DNA of 14,932 nucleotides from contig JBFELU010000063.1 of NCBI GenBank assembly GCA_041551965.1, positions 1 through 14,932 of the forward strand, in the 5' to 3' direction. The position numbers were made by a program, and so were the translations under genes. Each line of letters starts with the position of its first letter. Positions within the stretch are counted from its first letter, which is position 1. The notes under the pieces were generated by a model. The model did no database searches and was not told the DNA's origin. It was given only the letters and a program-made list of their open reading frames with translations. The stretch comes from JBFELU01 sp041551965. Its GTDB lineage: Bacteria; Actinomycetota; Acidimicrobiia; Spongiisociales; UBA11373. Shown one piece after another: positions 1 to 5,833 of this stretch.

Positions 1-5
1 ACCTC

Positions 6-1193
6 ATGGGTAAGGCGAAGTTTGAGCGGACGAAGCCTCATGTGAATGTGGGGACGATGGGTCATATTGATCATGGGAAGACGACGTTGACGGCGGCGAT
101 TACTCGGGTGTTGGCTGAGTCGAATCCGAATGTGACGTTTACGGCGTTTGATGAGATTGATAAGGCTCCGGAGGAGAAGGAGCGGGGGATCACGATTGCG
201 ATTGCGCATGTGGAGTATGAGACGGATAACCGTCATTACGCGCATGTGGATATGCCGGGGCATGCGGATTACATCAAGAACATGATTACGGGTGCTGCGC
301 AGGTGGATGGGGCGATTTTGGTGGTGGGGGCTGATGATGGTCCGATGCCGCAGACGCGGGAGCATGTGTTGTTGGCGCGTCAGGTGGGTGTGCCGTACAT
401 CGTGGTGTATTTGAACAAGGTTGATTTGGTGGATGATCCTGAGCTGTTGGATTTGGTGGAGTTGGAGGTTCGGGATCTGTTGACGGAGTACGAGTTTCCG
501 GGTGATGAGATTCCGGTGGTTCGTGGTTCTGCGTTGAAGGCTCTGGAGGGGGATGAGGGGGAGGCGGAGCGGATCTTGGAGTTGATGGCTGCGGTGGATA
601 CGTATATTCCGGAGCCGACTCGGGATACGGAAAAGCCGTTCCAGATGCCGGTGGAGGATGTGTTTTCGATTACCGGTCGGGGGACGGTGGTGACGGGTCG
701 GGTGGAGCAGGGGATCTTGGAGGTGGGGACCGAGGTCGAGATTGTGGGGATCCGTGATACGCAGAAGACGACGGTGACCGGGGTGGAGATGTTCCGGAAG
801 CTGTTGGATGAGGCGCGTGCGGGTGACAATGTGGGGTTGTTGTTGCGGGGGGTTGGGAAGGATCAGGTGGAGCGGGGTCAGGTGATTTGTTTGCCTGGGT
901 CGATTACGCCTCATACCGAGTTCGAGGCGCAGGTGTATGTGTTGACTCGGGATGAGGGTGGTCGGCATAACCCGTTCTTTTCTGGGTATCGGCCGCAGTT
1001 CTATTTCCGGACGACGGATGTGACGGGGTCGATCGAGTTGCCGGGTGGCACCGAGATGGTGATGCCGGGGGACAACACCGAGGTGAAGGTGGAGTTGATC
1101 TCCCCGATTGCGATGGATGAGGGCCGCACGTTCGCCATTCGTGAGGGTGGCCGCACCGTGGGGGCCGGCCGAGTCACCAAGATCATCAAATAG
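6..1193 (+). CDS. tuf: Elongation factor Tu (EF-Tu)
   Basis: EF-Tu is the GTPase that carries aminoacyl-tRNA to the ribosomal A site. The 395-residue product is the usual length. The G1 P-loop GHIDHGKT lies at residues 19-26, the switch I RGITI near 60-64, the G3 motif DMPGH at 82-86, the G4 motif NKVD at 137-140 and SAL at 175-177. Domains 2 and 3 follow (GRGTVVTGRVE, then FRTTDVTG) and the protein ends in a normal GRVTKIIK. G3 has Met83 where most EF-Tu proteins have Cys (DCPGH); the catalytic His86 is kept. Only five bases precede the ATG, so the promoter and ribosome binding site are outside the window. Codon use is odd: Leu is almost always TTG, Asp almost always GAT and His CAT, whereas downstream genes prefer CTC/CTG, GAC and CAC. 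The last ~150 bases return to the C-rich local style. rpmG follows nine bases after the stop. Confidence 0.98.
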   Translation: MGKAKFERTKPHVNVGTMGHIDHGKTTLTAAITRVLAESNPNVTFTAFDEIDKAPEEKERGITIAIAHVEYETDNRHYAHVDMPGHADYIKNMITGAAQVDGAILVVGADDGPMPQTREHVLLARQVGVPYIVVYLNKVDLVDDPELLDLVELEVRDLLTEYEFPGDEIPVVRGSALKALEGDEGEAERILELMAAVDTYIPEPTRDTEKPFQMPVEDVFSITGRGTVVTGRVEQGILEVGTEVEIVGIRDTQKTTVTGVEMFRKLLDEARAGDNVGLLLRGVGKDQVERGQVICLPGSITPHTEFEAQVYVLTRDEGGRHNPFFSGYRPQFYFRTTDVTGSIELPGGTEMVMPGDNTEVKVELISPIAMDEGRTFAIREGGRTVGAGRVTKIIK

Positions 1194-1202
1194 AGGATCA
1201 CC

Positions 1203-1364
1203 ATGCCATCCGACAAGCGCCCACCCATCACGCTCGCCTGCGACGAGTGCAAGCGACGCAACTACGTGACGGTGAAGAACCGAACCAATACCCGCGACCG
1301 GCTGGAACTCAAGAAGTACTGCCGGTGGTGCCGCAAGCACACCTCGCATCGGGAGACCCGGTGA
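1203..1364 (+). CDS. rpmG: 50S ribosomal protein L33
   Basis: This 53-residue basic protein reads as large-subunit protein L33. It starts MPSDKRPPITLACDECK and ends KYCRWCRKHTSHRETR, the family's usual C-terminal pattern. Four cysteines (C13, C16, C40, C43) form two CxxC knuckles, so this is the zinc-binding type of L33. The ATG is preceded by AGAGG at 1192-1196, which overlaps the tuf stop codon; the gap to tuf is nine bases, so the two are very probably co-transcribed. The gene is too short for a long-ORF listing, but the frame, length and cysteine pattern leave little doubt. rpmG next to tuf and upstream of trpT-secE-nusG is an old bacterial arrangement, also known from Thermus. Confidence 0.95.
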   Translation: MPSDKRPPITLACDECKRRNYVTVKNRTNTRDRLELKKYCRWCRKHTSHRETR

Positions 1365-1384
1365 CGGCCGGGGGCTGAAGGGCC

Positions 1385-2233
1385 TTGCCGGTCGACATCG
1401 AGGGGCGCTCCTACGGACCGGCGCCCGTCGACGCCGGGGTCGACGGCGTCGCCCGCTTCGTGGCGGCAACCGGCGATCACCCCGAACGATGGACCGATCA
1501 TGCGCCGCCGGCCTTTGCGTCGGCGGCGCTGTTCGCGGTTGCGCCCCGGTTCTTGGCCGATCCCGAAGTCGCCTCCCACACTCGATCGCTGATTCACTCG
1601 GAGCAAGTGTTCCGATGGCATCGGCCCCTCACCGTGGGAGAGCGCCTGGAAGTGATCGGGAGGGTCGCCGGAGTGCGCACCCGGCGCTCCCTCACGTTGG
1701 TGACGTTCGGTTTCGACGCCGGCAACACCGAACCGTGGTTGGAGGGAGAAGCCACGTTCCTCCTCTCCGACGAGGCGGCCGGCTCGGCGGAGGAGGAGCC
1801 GGAACCGGCCCACGACGCGCGAGCAATCGACGAACCACCGGCGCCGGCGCCTCTTCCCGCTGCCGGCGGTTCGGTGCCGGAGGTCCTCCGTTCGGCGAGC
1901 CGGGCCGACCTGGTGCGCTACGCCGGCGCAACGGGTGACTGGAACCCGATTCATTGGGATCACGACGCCGCGGTCGCGGCCGGTCTCCCGGGGATCGTGG
2001 TCCACGGGCTGTTGATGGCGGCCTGGATCACCCAGTCCGCGTGCCGGCACGACCCGGGGCCGGACCCCATCCGGTCGCTGCAACTGCGTTTCCGCCGGCC
2101 GCTGCGTCCCGCCAGCCAGGCCCGGGTTTCCGGCACCGTCGATGAGGTGACCGACGACGGCGCCCGGCTCGGGTTGCGCCTTTCGCGTGACCGCACGGAC
2201 CTGGTGACCGCCAAGGCCCTGGTAACCGCGTGA
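1385..2233 (+). CDS. Fused two-hot-dog MaoC/HadAB-type 3-hydroxyacyl dehydratase
   Basis: The 282-residue protein holds two MaoC-like hot-dog folds. The N-terminal half (about 1-128) resembles the FAS1-type/HadA-like substrate-binding domain and lacks a catalytic dyad (it reads ATGDHPERW at 28-36). A Glu/Pro/Ala-rich linker (about 129-165) leads to a C-terminal HadB-like domain with the hydratase-2 motif YAGATGDWNPIHWD at 179-192. Asp185 and His190 are the expected catalytic pair, with HG at 207-208. In mycobacteria HadA and HadB are separate subunits of the (3R)-hydroxyacyl-ACP dehydratase and are encoded in this same position between rpmG and trpT, so this looks like a natural HadA-HadB fusion; acyl-CoA rather than acyl-ACP as substrate cannot be excluded. 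The start is a TTG, the first usable one after rpmG (20-base gap), with GAAGGG close upstream; the exact start is moderately certain. Its stop overlaps the start of the next gene by four bases. Confidence 0.88.
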   Translation: MPVDIEGRSYGPAPVDAGVDGVARFVAATGDHPERWTDHAPPAFASAALFAVAPRFLADPEVASHTRSLIHSEQVFRWHRPLTVGERLEVIGRVAGVRTRRSLTLVTFGFDAGNTEPWLEGEATFLLSDEAAGSAEEEPEPAHDARAIDEPPAPAPLPAAGGSVPEVLRSASRADLVRYAGATGDWNPIHWDHDAAVAAGLPGIVVHGLLMAAWITQSACRHDPGPDPIRSLQLRFRRPLRPASQARVSGTVDEVTDDGARLGLRLSRDRTDLVTAKALVTA

Positions 2234-2775
2234 AGCGCCGTCGGGTCCAACGGGAAGAGAGCGACCTCGTCGACCGGGCCCGAGGCGGGGACCGGGAAGC
2301 ATTCGGCGAGTTGGTCTGGAGGTATCAGGACACCGTGCACACGCTGGCGATCCGCCTGGTGGGACCGGACCTGGCCGCCGATGTGGCCCAGGAAGCGCTC
2401 ATCCGCGCCTGGCGGGCCATGCCCCGCTTCCGGGGGGAGGCGGCCTTCGGGACGTGGCTTCATCGAATCACGGTGAACACCGCCTGGACGCTGCGGAAGC
2501 GAGCGGCGCGTCACGAGGCTTCCCCGCTCGACGACCGGTTCGAGGATCCCGGCCTCAGCCCGGAACACGCCGGAGAGATGGTCGACCTGCGTTCGCGACT
2601 TCGCGAGGAGATCGCCGAGCTCTCCCCGGGGCTGCGTTCGGTGCTGGTGCTGCGCGACATCTATGGGTGGAGCCACGCCGAAGTCGCCCGGGAGTTGGGG
2701 ATCACCCAGACCACCGCCAAGGTGCGTCTGCACCGGGCGCGGAAGCGGCTTCGGGAACGGCTGGAGGCGCCATGA
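2230..2775 (+). CDS. ECF-type RNA polymerase sigma factor
   Basis: The 181-residue protein is an extracytoplasmic-function (group 4) sigma-70 factor that would direct RNA polymerase core to a specific promoter set. Region 2 spans about residues 12-93 (AFGELVWRYQDTVHTLA near 24-40, DVAQEALIRAWRAMPRFRG near 51-69, then FGTWLHRITVN). After a variable linker, region 4 spans about 125-176 with the helix-turn-helix SHAEVARELGITQTTAKVRL. Length and the two-domain layout are normal, and there is no C-terminal extension. The GTG start overlaps the dehydratase stop (GTGA at 2230-2233), implying translational coupling, and the stop overlaps the next start (ATGA at 2772-2775). The partner downstream looks like its anti-sigma factor. 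Its regulon and inducing signal cannot be read from this window; coupling to an acyl dehydratase hints at envelope or lipid stress, which is inference. Confidence 0.93.
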   Translation: MKRRRVQREESDLVDRARGGDREAFGELVWRYQDTVHTLAIRLVGPDLAADVAQEALIRAWRAMPRFRGEAAFGTWLHRITVNTAWTLRKRAARHEASPLDDRFEDPGLSPEHAGEMVDLRSRLREEIAELSPGLRSVLVLRDIYGWSHAEVARELGITQTTAKVRLHRARKRLRERLEAP

Positions 2776-3107
2776 ACCCGACGGTGTGTCGCATGGCTCG
2801 TCTTGCGCCGCTCAGTCCCAAGGCCCGCGCTCACCGGGCTGCGTGTCTGCGATGCCAGGCGGCGGACGCCCGGTCCCGCATGGTGCATCGGGAGTTGGCC
2901 GCCATGGAGGATGAGGTCGTTCCGGCGCCGCGGCAGTTGGCCAGTTCGGTGGTGACCAGGCTCGGAACCCAGGACGCCATCGACCCTCGGCGGCCTCTGG
3001 TCGCCCGGCTGGCCGCCCGCTACGCAGCCGCGGCCGGAGTGGGGGCGGCCACGGTGGCGGCGGTGGTCACCGGGATCCTGCGTCGCAAGTCGCGGGCGGC
3101 CGGGTAG
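2772..3107 (+). CDS. Putative zinc-finger anti-sigma factor, single-pass membrane protein
   Basis: The 111-residue protein carries HRAACLRC at 21-28, giving the HxxxCxxC spacing (His21, Cys25, Cys28) of ZAS-type anti-sigma factors. A further Cys6 might supply a fourth ligand, though the usual upstream ligand is about 25 residues away rather than 15. Residues 30-75 are polar and helical. A hydrophobic Ala/Val/Gly stretch at about 84-103 is followed by basic RRKSR, which fits one membrane span with the short C-terminus in the cytoplasm or a tail anchor. There is almost no extracytoplasmic domain. The ATG overlaps the sigma factor stop by four bases (ATGA), the common layout of a sigma/anti-sigma pair. 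The family is assigned from motif and context; overall sequence similarity is not recognisable to me, so function is probable rather than certain. Confidence 0.68.
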   Translation: MNPTVCRMARLAPLSPKARAHRAACLRCQAADARSRMVHRELAAMEDEVVPAPRQLASSVVTRLGTQDAIDPRRPLVARLAARYAAAAGVGAATVAAVVTGILRRKSRAAG

Positions 3108-3128
3108 GGGAGGCGGAGTCGGCCGGAA

Positions 3129-3156
3129 TTGCCGGTCGGGACGTCTTGGTTACAAT
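3129..3156 (+). promoter_or_regulatory. Candidate promoter for trpT-secE-nusG
   Basis: A -35 like TTGCCG (3129-3134) and a -10 like TACAAT (3151-3156) are separated by 16 bases, in the short gap between the putative anti-sigma gene and the tRNA. Transcription would begin near 3163, about 35 bases before the mature tRNA 5' end. A second -10-like TAGAAT at 3175-3180 lacks a well-spaced -35. Confidence 0.5.
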
Positions 3157-3198
3157 ATCCTGCCGTTCGCCCCGTAGAATCTGCGCGGGTTTCTCCCG

Positions 3199-3274
3199 AG
3201 GGGCGTAGCTCAACTGGCAGAGCACTGGTCTCCAAAACCAGCGGTTGGGGGTTCGAGTCCCTCCGCCCCTGCCA
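3199..3274 (+). tRNA. trpT: tRNA-Trp (CCA anticodon)
   Basis: A full cloverleaf can be drawn by hand. The acceptor stem AGGGGCG (3199-3205) pairs with CGCCCCT (3264-3270). The D stem is GCTC/GAGC. The anticodon stem CTGGT/ACCAG encloses the loop CTCCAAA, with anticodon CCA at 3232-3234. The T stem GGGGG/CCCTC has one G-U pair and the loop TTCGAGT. G73 is followed by an encoded CCA (3272-3274). The total is 76 bases. secE starts only 16 bases downstream with no terminator between them, so the tRNA is probably cut out of a trpT-secE-nusG transcript. trpT immediately before secE is the order known from Mycobacterium and Thermus. Confidence 0.97.
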
Positions 3275-3290
3275 ATCGGAAGGACGAACC

Positions 3291-3575
3291 ATGAACAGAG
3301 AGCTGCGAAGGCTGCAAGAGAAGGAAGAGAAGCGCCAGCGCGATCGTCGCGCCAGCGGTCAGGCGCGCCGTCCCAAGCGCGAGCGCGTCGGCTTTCGCCA
3401 GTTCCTGTCCGAGGTCCGCACCGAACTGAAGCGCGTGGCGTGGCCGTCGCGGCGCGAAGTGACCATGTTCACCACCGTGACGCTCATCACGAGCGGCTTC
3501 GTGACTCTCTTCGTCTTCGGCATGGACGTGGCGTTCAAGCAGAGTGTGCTCTTCCTCATCGAGAGGATTTCGTGA
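3291..3575 (+). CDS. secE: Preprotein translocase subunit SecE
   Basis: SecE is the small essential subunit that clamps SecY in the Sec translocon of the inner membrane. The 94-residue protein has a highly basic, charged N-terminus (about 1-33), the SecE signature FLSEVRTELKRVAWPSRREV at 38-57 (amphipathic helix plus the conserved WPS turn), and a single transmembrane helix at about 59-79, then a short C-terminal segment. This is the short one-TM form usual outside the enterics. The ATG is preceded by GGAAGGA (3278-3284) at good spacing; longer upstream readings of the frame run into the tRNA and are not credible. The stop overlaps the nusG GTG by four bases. Confidence 0.97.
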   Translation: MNRELRRLQEKEEKRQRDRRASGQARRPKRERVGFRQFLSEVRTELKRVAWPSRREVTMFTTVTLITSGFVTLFVFGMDVAFKQSVLFLIERIS

Positions 3576-4591
3576 CCGATCGACCCGGCGACCTCGCCGA
3601 AGAAGCCCGCACGGAGATGCCCGAAGACCCGGGTGTTCCTTCGCGGGCCGAGCAGGCCGCCGATCCCGATTCACCGCTCGCCGGCCTCGCCGATGCGCTG
3701 GCGTCGACCGAGTCGGCCGCCGAGGAGAGTCCGCCGGAGGCCGCCGAGGACGCCGTCGAACCCGACCCCGAACCCGACCCCGATTCGCCCTTCGCCGGGC
3801 TCGCCGAGCTGCTGGTGGCCCCGGCCACCAAGGAAGAACCGGCCGAGGAGGAGGAGGAGGAGGAGCAACCCGCTGCGGTCGAGGAGCAGGCCGAGGCCGT
3901 TCCCGGAGAACCGGCCGCCGTCGCCGAGGAGAAGCCTGCGGCGGAAGAGGCATCCGACGGGGGGGAGCCTGAGGCGGAGGCGGCACCCGATGAGGTGGCC
4001 GAGGAAGAAGAAGCAGACGAGGCGGGCGCGCCGCTGGGGCCCTCCAGCCCCTACGACCTCCCCGGTTCGTGGTACGTGATCCACTCCTACAGCGGCTACG
4101 AGAACAAGGTGAAGGCGAACATCCAGACCCGCATCCACTCGATGCACATGGAGGAGTCGATCTTCGACGTCGTGATCCACATGGAGGACGTCGTCGAGTT
4201 CAAGGGCGGCCGCAAGGTGACGGTTCCCAAGAAGCAGTTCCCCGGCTATCTGCTGGTCCGCATGTACCTCGACGACGACTCGTGGTCGGTGACCCGCAAC
4301 ACCCCCGGCGTGACCGGGTTCGTTGGCTCCGGGAACAAGCCGACCCCGCTGTCGCGACGCGAGGTGGAGCGTATCCTCGGCGTCCGCAAGGACGAGGAGA
4401 AGAAGACTCCCCGCTTCAAGCCCGATTGGGAGATCGGCGAGACGGTGCGGGTGGTCGAAGGTCCGTTTGCGGACTTCAACGGCGTCATCGAGGACATCAA
4501 CGTGGACCAATCCAAGGTGCGGGTCCTCGTCGACATCTTCGGTCGGGAGACGCCGGTGGAGCTCAGTTTCGAGCAGATTCAGAAGTTCTAG
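3572..4591 (+). CDS. nusG: Transcription termination/antitermination factor NusG with long acidic N-terminal extension
   Basis: NusG binds the RNA polymerase clamp and modulates pausing, termination and transcription-translation coupling. The conserved part starts at about Trp167 (SWYVIHSYSGYENKVK), continues through the NGN domain (KKQFPGYLLVRM, NTPGVTGFVG) and ends in a KOW domain at about 282-339 (GETVRVVEGPFADFNGVIED, then VDIFGRETPVEL). The product is 339 residues; E. coli NusG is about 180, and actinobacterial NusG proteins commonly carry N-terminal extensions. The first ~166 residues are low-complexity, rich in Glu, Ala, Pro and Asp, with two copies of DPDSP[LF]AGLA-x-x-L at 31-43 and 69-81 and a run of seven Glu. 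The GTG start overlaps the secE stop (GTGA, 3572-3575), implying coupling; an internal start near the NGN domain would be the alternative, but the frame is open throughout. Confidence 0.95.
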   Translation: MTDRPGDLAEEARTEMPEDPGVPSRAEQAADPDSPLAGLADALASTESAAEESPPEAAEDAVEPDPEPDPDSPFAGLAELLVAPATKEEPAEEEEEEEQPAAVEEQAEAVPGEPAAVAEEKPAAEEASDGGEPEAEAAPDEVAEEEEADEAGAPLGPSSPYDLPGSWYVIHSYSGYENKVKANIQTRIHSMHMEESIFDVVIHMEDVVEFKGGRKVTVPKKQFPGYLLVRMYLDDDSWSVTRNTPGVTGFVGSGNKPTPLSRREVERILGVRKDEEKKTPRFKPDWEIGETVRVVEGPFADFNGVIEDINVDQSKVRVLVDIFGRETPVELSFEQIQKF

Positions 4592-4604
4592 TCAGGGGTC
4601 AGGA

Positions 4605-5033
4605 ATGGGTCGCAAGAAGGTCGCCGCGCTCTTGAAGCTGCAAATCCCCGCCGGGCAGGCGAGCCCCGCCCCCCCGGTGGGCCCGGCGCTGGGTCAGCAC
4701 GGCGTGAACATCATGGATTTCGTCAAGGCCTACAACTCGGCGACCGAGAGCCAGGCGGGGACGATCATTCCCGTGGAGATCACGATCTACGAGGATCGGT
4801 CGTTCACGTTCATCACCAAGACGCCGCCGGCCGCGGTGATGCTGCGCCAGGCCGCCCGCGTCGAGAAGGGCTCGCCGGAGCCGCACACCACCAAGGTGGG
4901 GTCGGTCACCCGCGACCAGGTCCGTCACATCGCCGAGACGAAGATGGCCGACCTCAACGCCAACGACATCGATGCGGCGATGAAGATCGTCGAAGGAACC
5001 GCCCGGTCGATGGGACTGACCGTCGAGGGCTGA
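4605..5033 (+). CDS. rplK: 50S ribosomal protein L11
   Basis: L11 binds 23S rRNA in the GTPase-associated centre and is needed for factor-dependent steps and the thiostrepton target site. The 142-residue product is full length. The N-terminal domain shows KLQIPAGQASPAPPVGPALG at about 11-30 with the conserved prolines, then GVNIMDFVKAYN. The C-terminal RNA-binding domain shows FITKTPPAAVMLRQAA and ends IVEGTARSMGLTVEG. AGGGG at 4594-4598 lies six bases before the ATG, which fixes the start. nusG ends 13 bases upstream, so rplK is in the same operon, as in most bacteria. Confidence 0.98.
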   Translation: MGRKKVAALLKLQIPAGQASPAPPVGPALGQHGVNIMDFVKAYNSATESQAGTIIPVEITIYEDRSFTFITKTPPAAVMLRQAARVEKGSPEPHTTKVGSVTRDQVRHIAETKMADLNANDIDAAMKIVEGTARSMGLTVEG

Positions 5034-5040
5034 TGTGGGA

Positions 5041-5057
5041 GGCCCGCACCGCGGGCC
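5041..5057 (+). other. Small hairpin in the rplK-rplA gap
   Basis: A perfect inverted repeat, GGCCCGC / GCGGGCC, gives a 7-bp all-GC stem with loop ACC. There is no T-tract after it, and the rplA ribosome binding site (AGGAGAAG, 5070-5077) follows, so it is not an intrinsic terminator. It could be an mRNA stability or processing element, or part of an L1-binding site; L1 is known to autoregulate its operon in other bacteria, but no clear L1 motif is visible here. Confidence 0.4.
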
Positions 5058-5079
5058 GTGAGCACCACGAGGAGAAGAC

Positions 5080-5790
5080 ATGAGCAAGAAGCGGACCGAT
5101 GCGGCCGGCCGGTACGACCGGACGGCCACGTATCAACCCGATGAGGCGATGCGCCTCGTCAAGGAGCTGGCAACGGCGAAGTTCGACGAGACCGTCGAAG
5201 CCGCCTTCATGCTGGGGATCGATGCCCGCCAGGCCGATCAGGGGGTGCGCGGGACCGTGACGCTCCCGAACGGCACCGGCAAGACCGTCCGCGTCGCCGT
5301 CTTCGCCGACGGCGAAGGTCTGCGTGAAGCGGAAGAGGCCGGTGCCGACCTGGTGGGGGGAGCCGAATTGGCGGAGGCGGTGGCCTCGGGCTCGCAGTCG
5401 CTCGATTGGGACGTGACGATCGCCATGCCCTCGATGATGAGTGAGGTCGGCAAGCTGGGCCGGCTGCTGGGTCCGCGCGGGATCATGCCCAACCCCAAGT
5501 CGGGGACGGTCACCACCGACGTCGGCAAGGCCGTGACGGAGTTCAAGGGCGGGCGGGTCGAGTACCGCAACGACCGCTACGGCAACGTGCATGTGGTGCT
5601 CGGCAAGGTGTCGTTCACGGAGGAGGCGCTCCGCCAGAACCTGGCCGCGGTCGTCGACGAGATCACCCGAGCCAGGCCGGCGGCGACCAAGGGCCGCTAC
5701 ATCCGCAAGCTCACCTTGTCATCGACGATGGGCCTGGGGGTGAAGGTGGACACCAACTCCCTCGACGACCTGTTGGAGCTCGTCCGCTAG
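5080..5790 (+). CDS. rplA: 50S ribosomal protein L1
   Basis: L1 forms the mobile stalk that helps release deacylated tRNA from the E site and in several bacteria represses its own mRNA. The 236-residue product is the normal length. It shows the N-terminal pattern MSKKRTDAAGRYD, the central domain with VRVAVFADG and ADLVGGAEL, and the diagnostic GRLLGPRGIMPNPKSGTV at about 127-144, then FKGGRVEYRNDRYGNVHVVL. AGGAGAAG sits just before the ATG. It is followed by a 190-base gap that contains a promoter and leader rather than a gene. Confidence 0.98.
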   Translation: MSKKRTDAAGRYDRTATYQPDEAMRLVKELATAKFDETVEAAFMLGIDARQADQGVRGTVTLPNGTGKTVRVAVFADGEGLREAEEAGADLVGGAELAEAVASGSQSLDWDVTIAMPSMMSEVGKLGRLLGPRGIMPNPKSGTVTTDVGKAVTEFKGGRVEYRNDRYGNVHVVLGKVSFTEEALRQNLAAVVDEITRARPAATKGRYIRKLTLSSTMGLGVKVDTNSLDDLLELVR

Positions 5791-5798
5791 GCCCCATC

Positions 5799-5827
5799 TT
5801 GCCGTCCGGCGGCGAGAGGTCTACGCT
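5799..5827 (+). promoter_or_regulatory. Candidate promoter for rplJ-rplL
   Basis: TTGCCG (5799-5804) and TACGCT (5822-5827) are separated by 17 bases, directly after rplA. The predicted start near 5834 leaves about 147 bases of leader before rplJ. A separate rplJL promoter after rplKA is the usual arrangement. Confidence 0.5.
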
Positions 5828-5833
5828 CACGGC

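Noticed and set aside
1262..2302. 346-codon minus-strand frame opposite the dehydratase
   Set aside because: Its composition is Arg/Gly-rich with no recognisable domain, and the plus strand has a clear MaoC catalytic motif and coupled start/stop overlaps.
3754..3793. Short tandem GAP-like repeat (cccgac/cccgaa) in nusG as a CRISPR-like or mobile repeat
   Set aside because: It is an in-frame Glu-Pro-Asp-Pro low-complexity run within the acidic extension, explained by the protein sequence.
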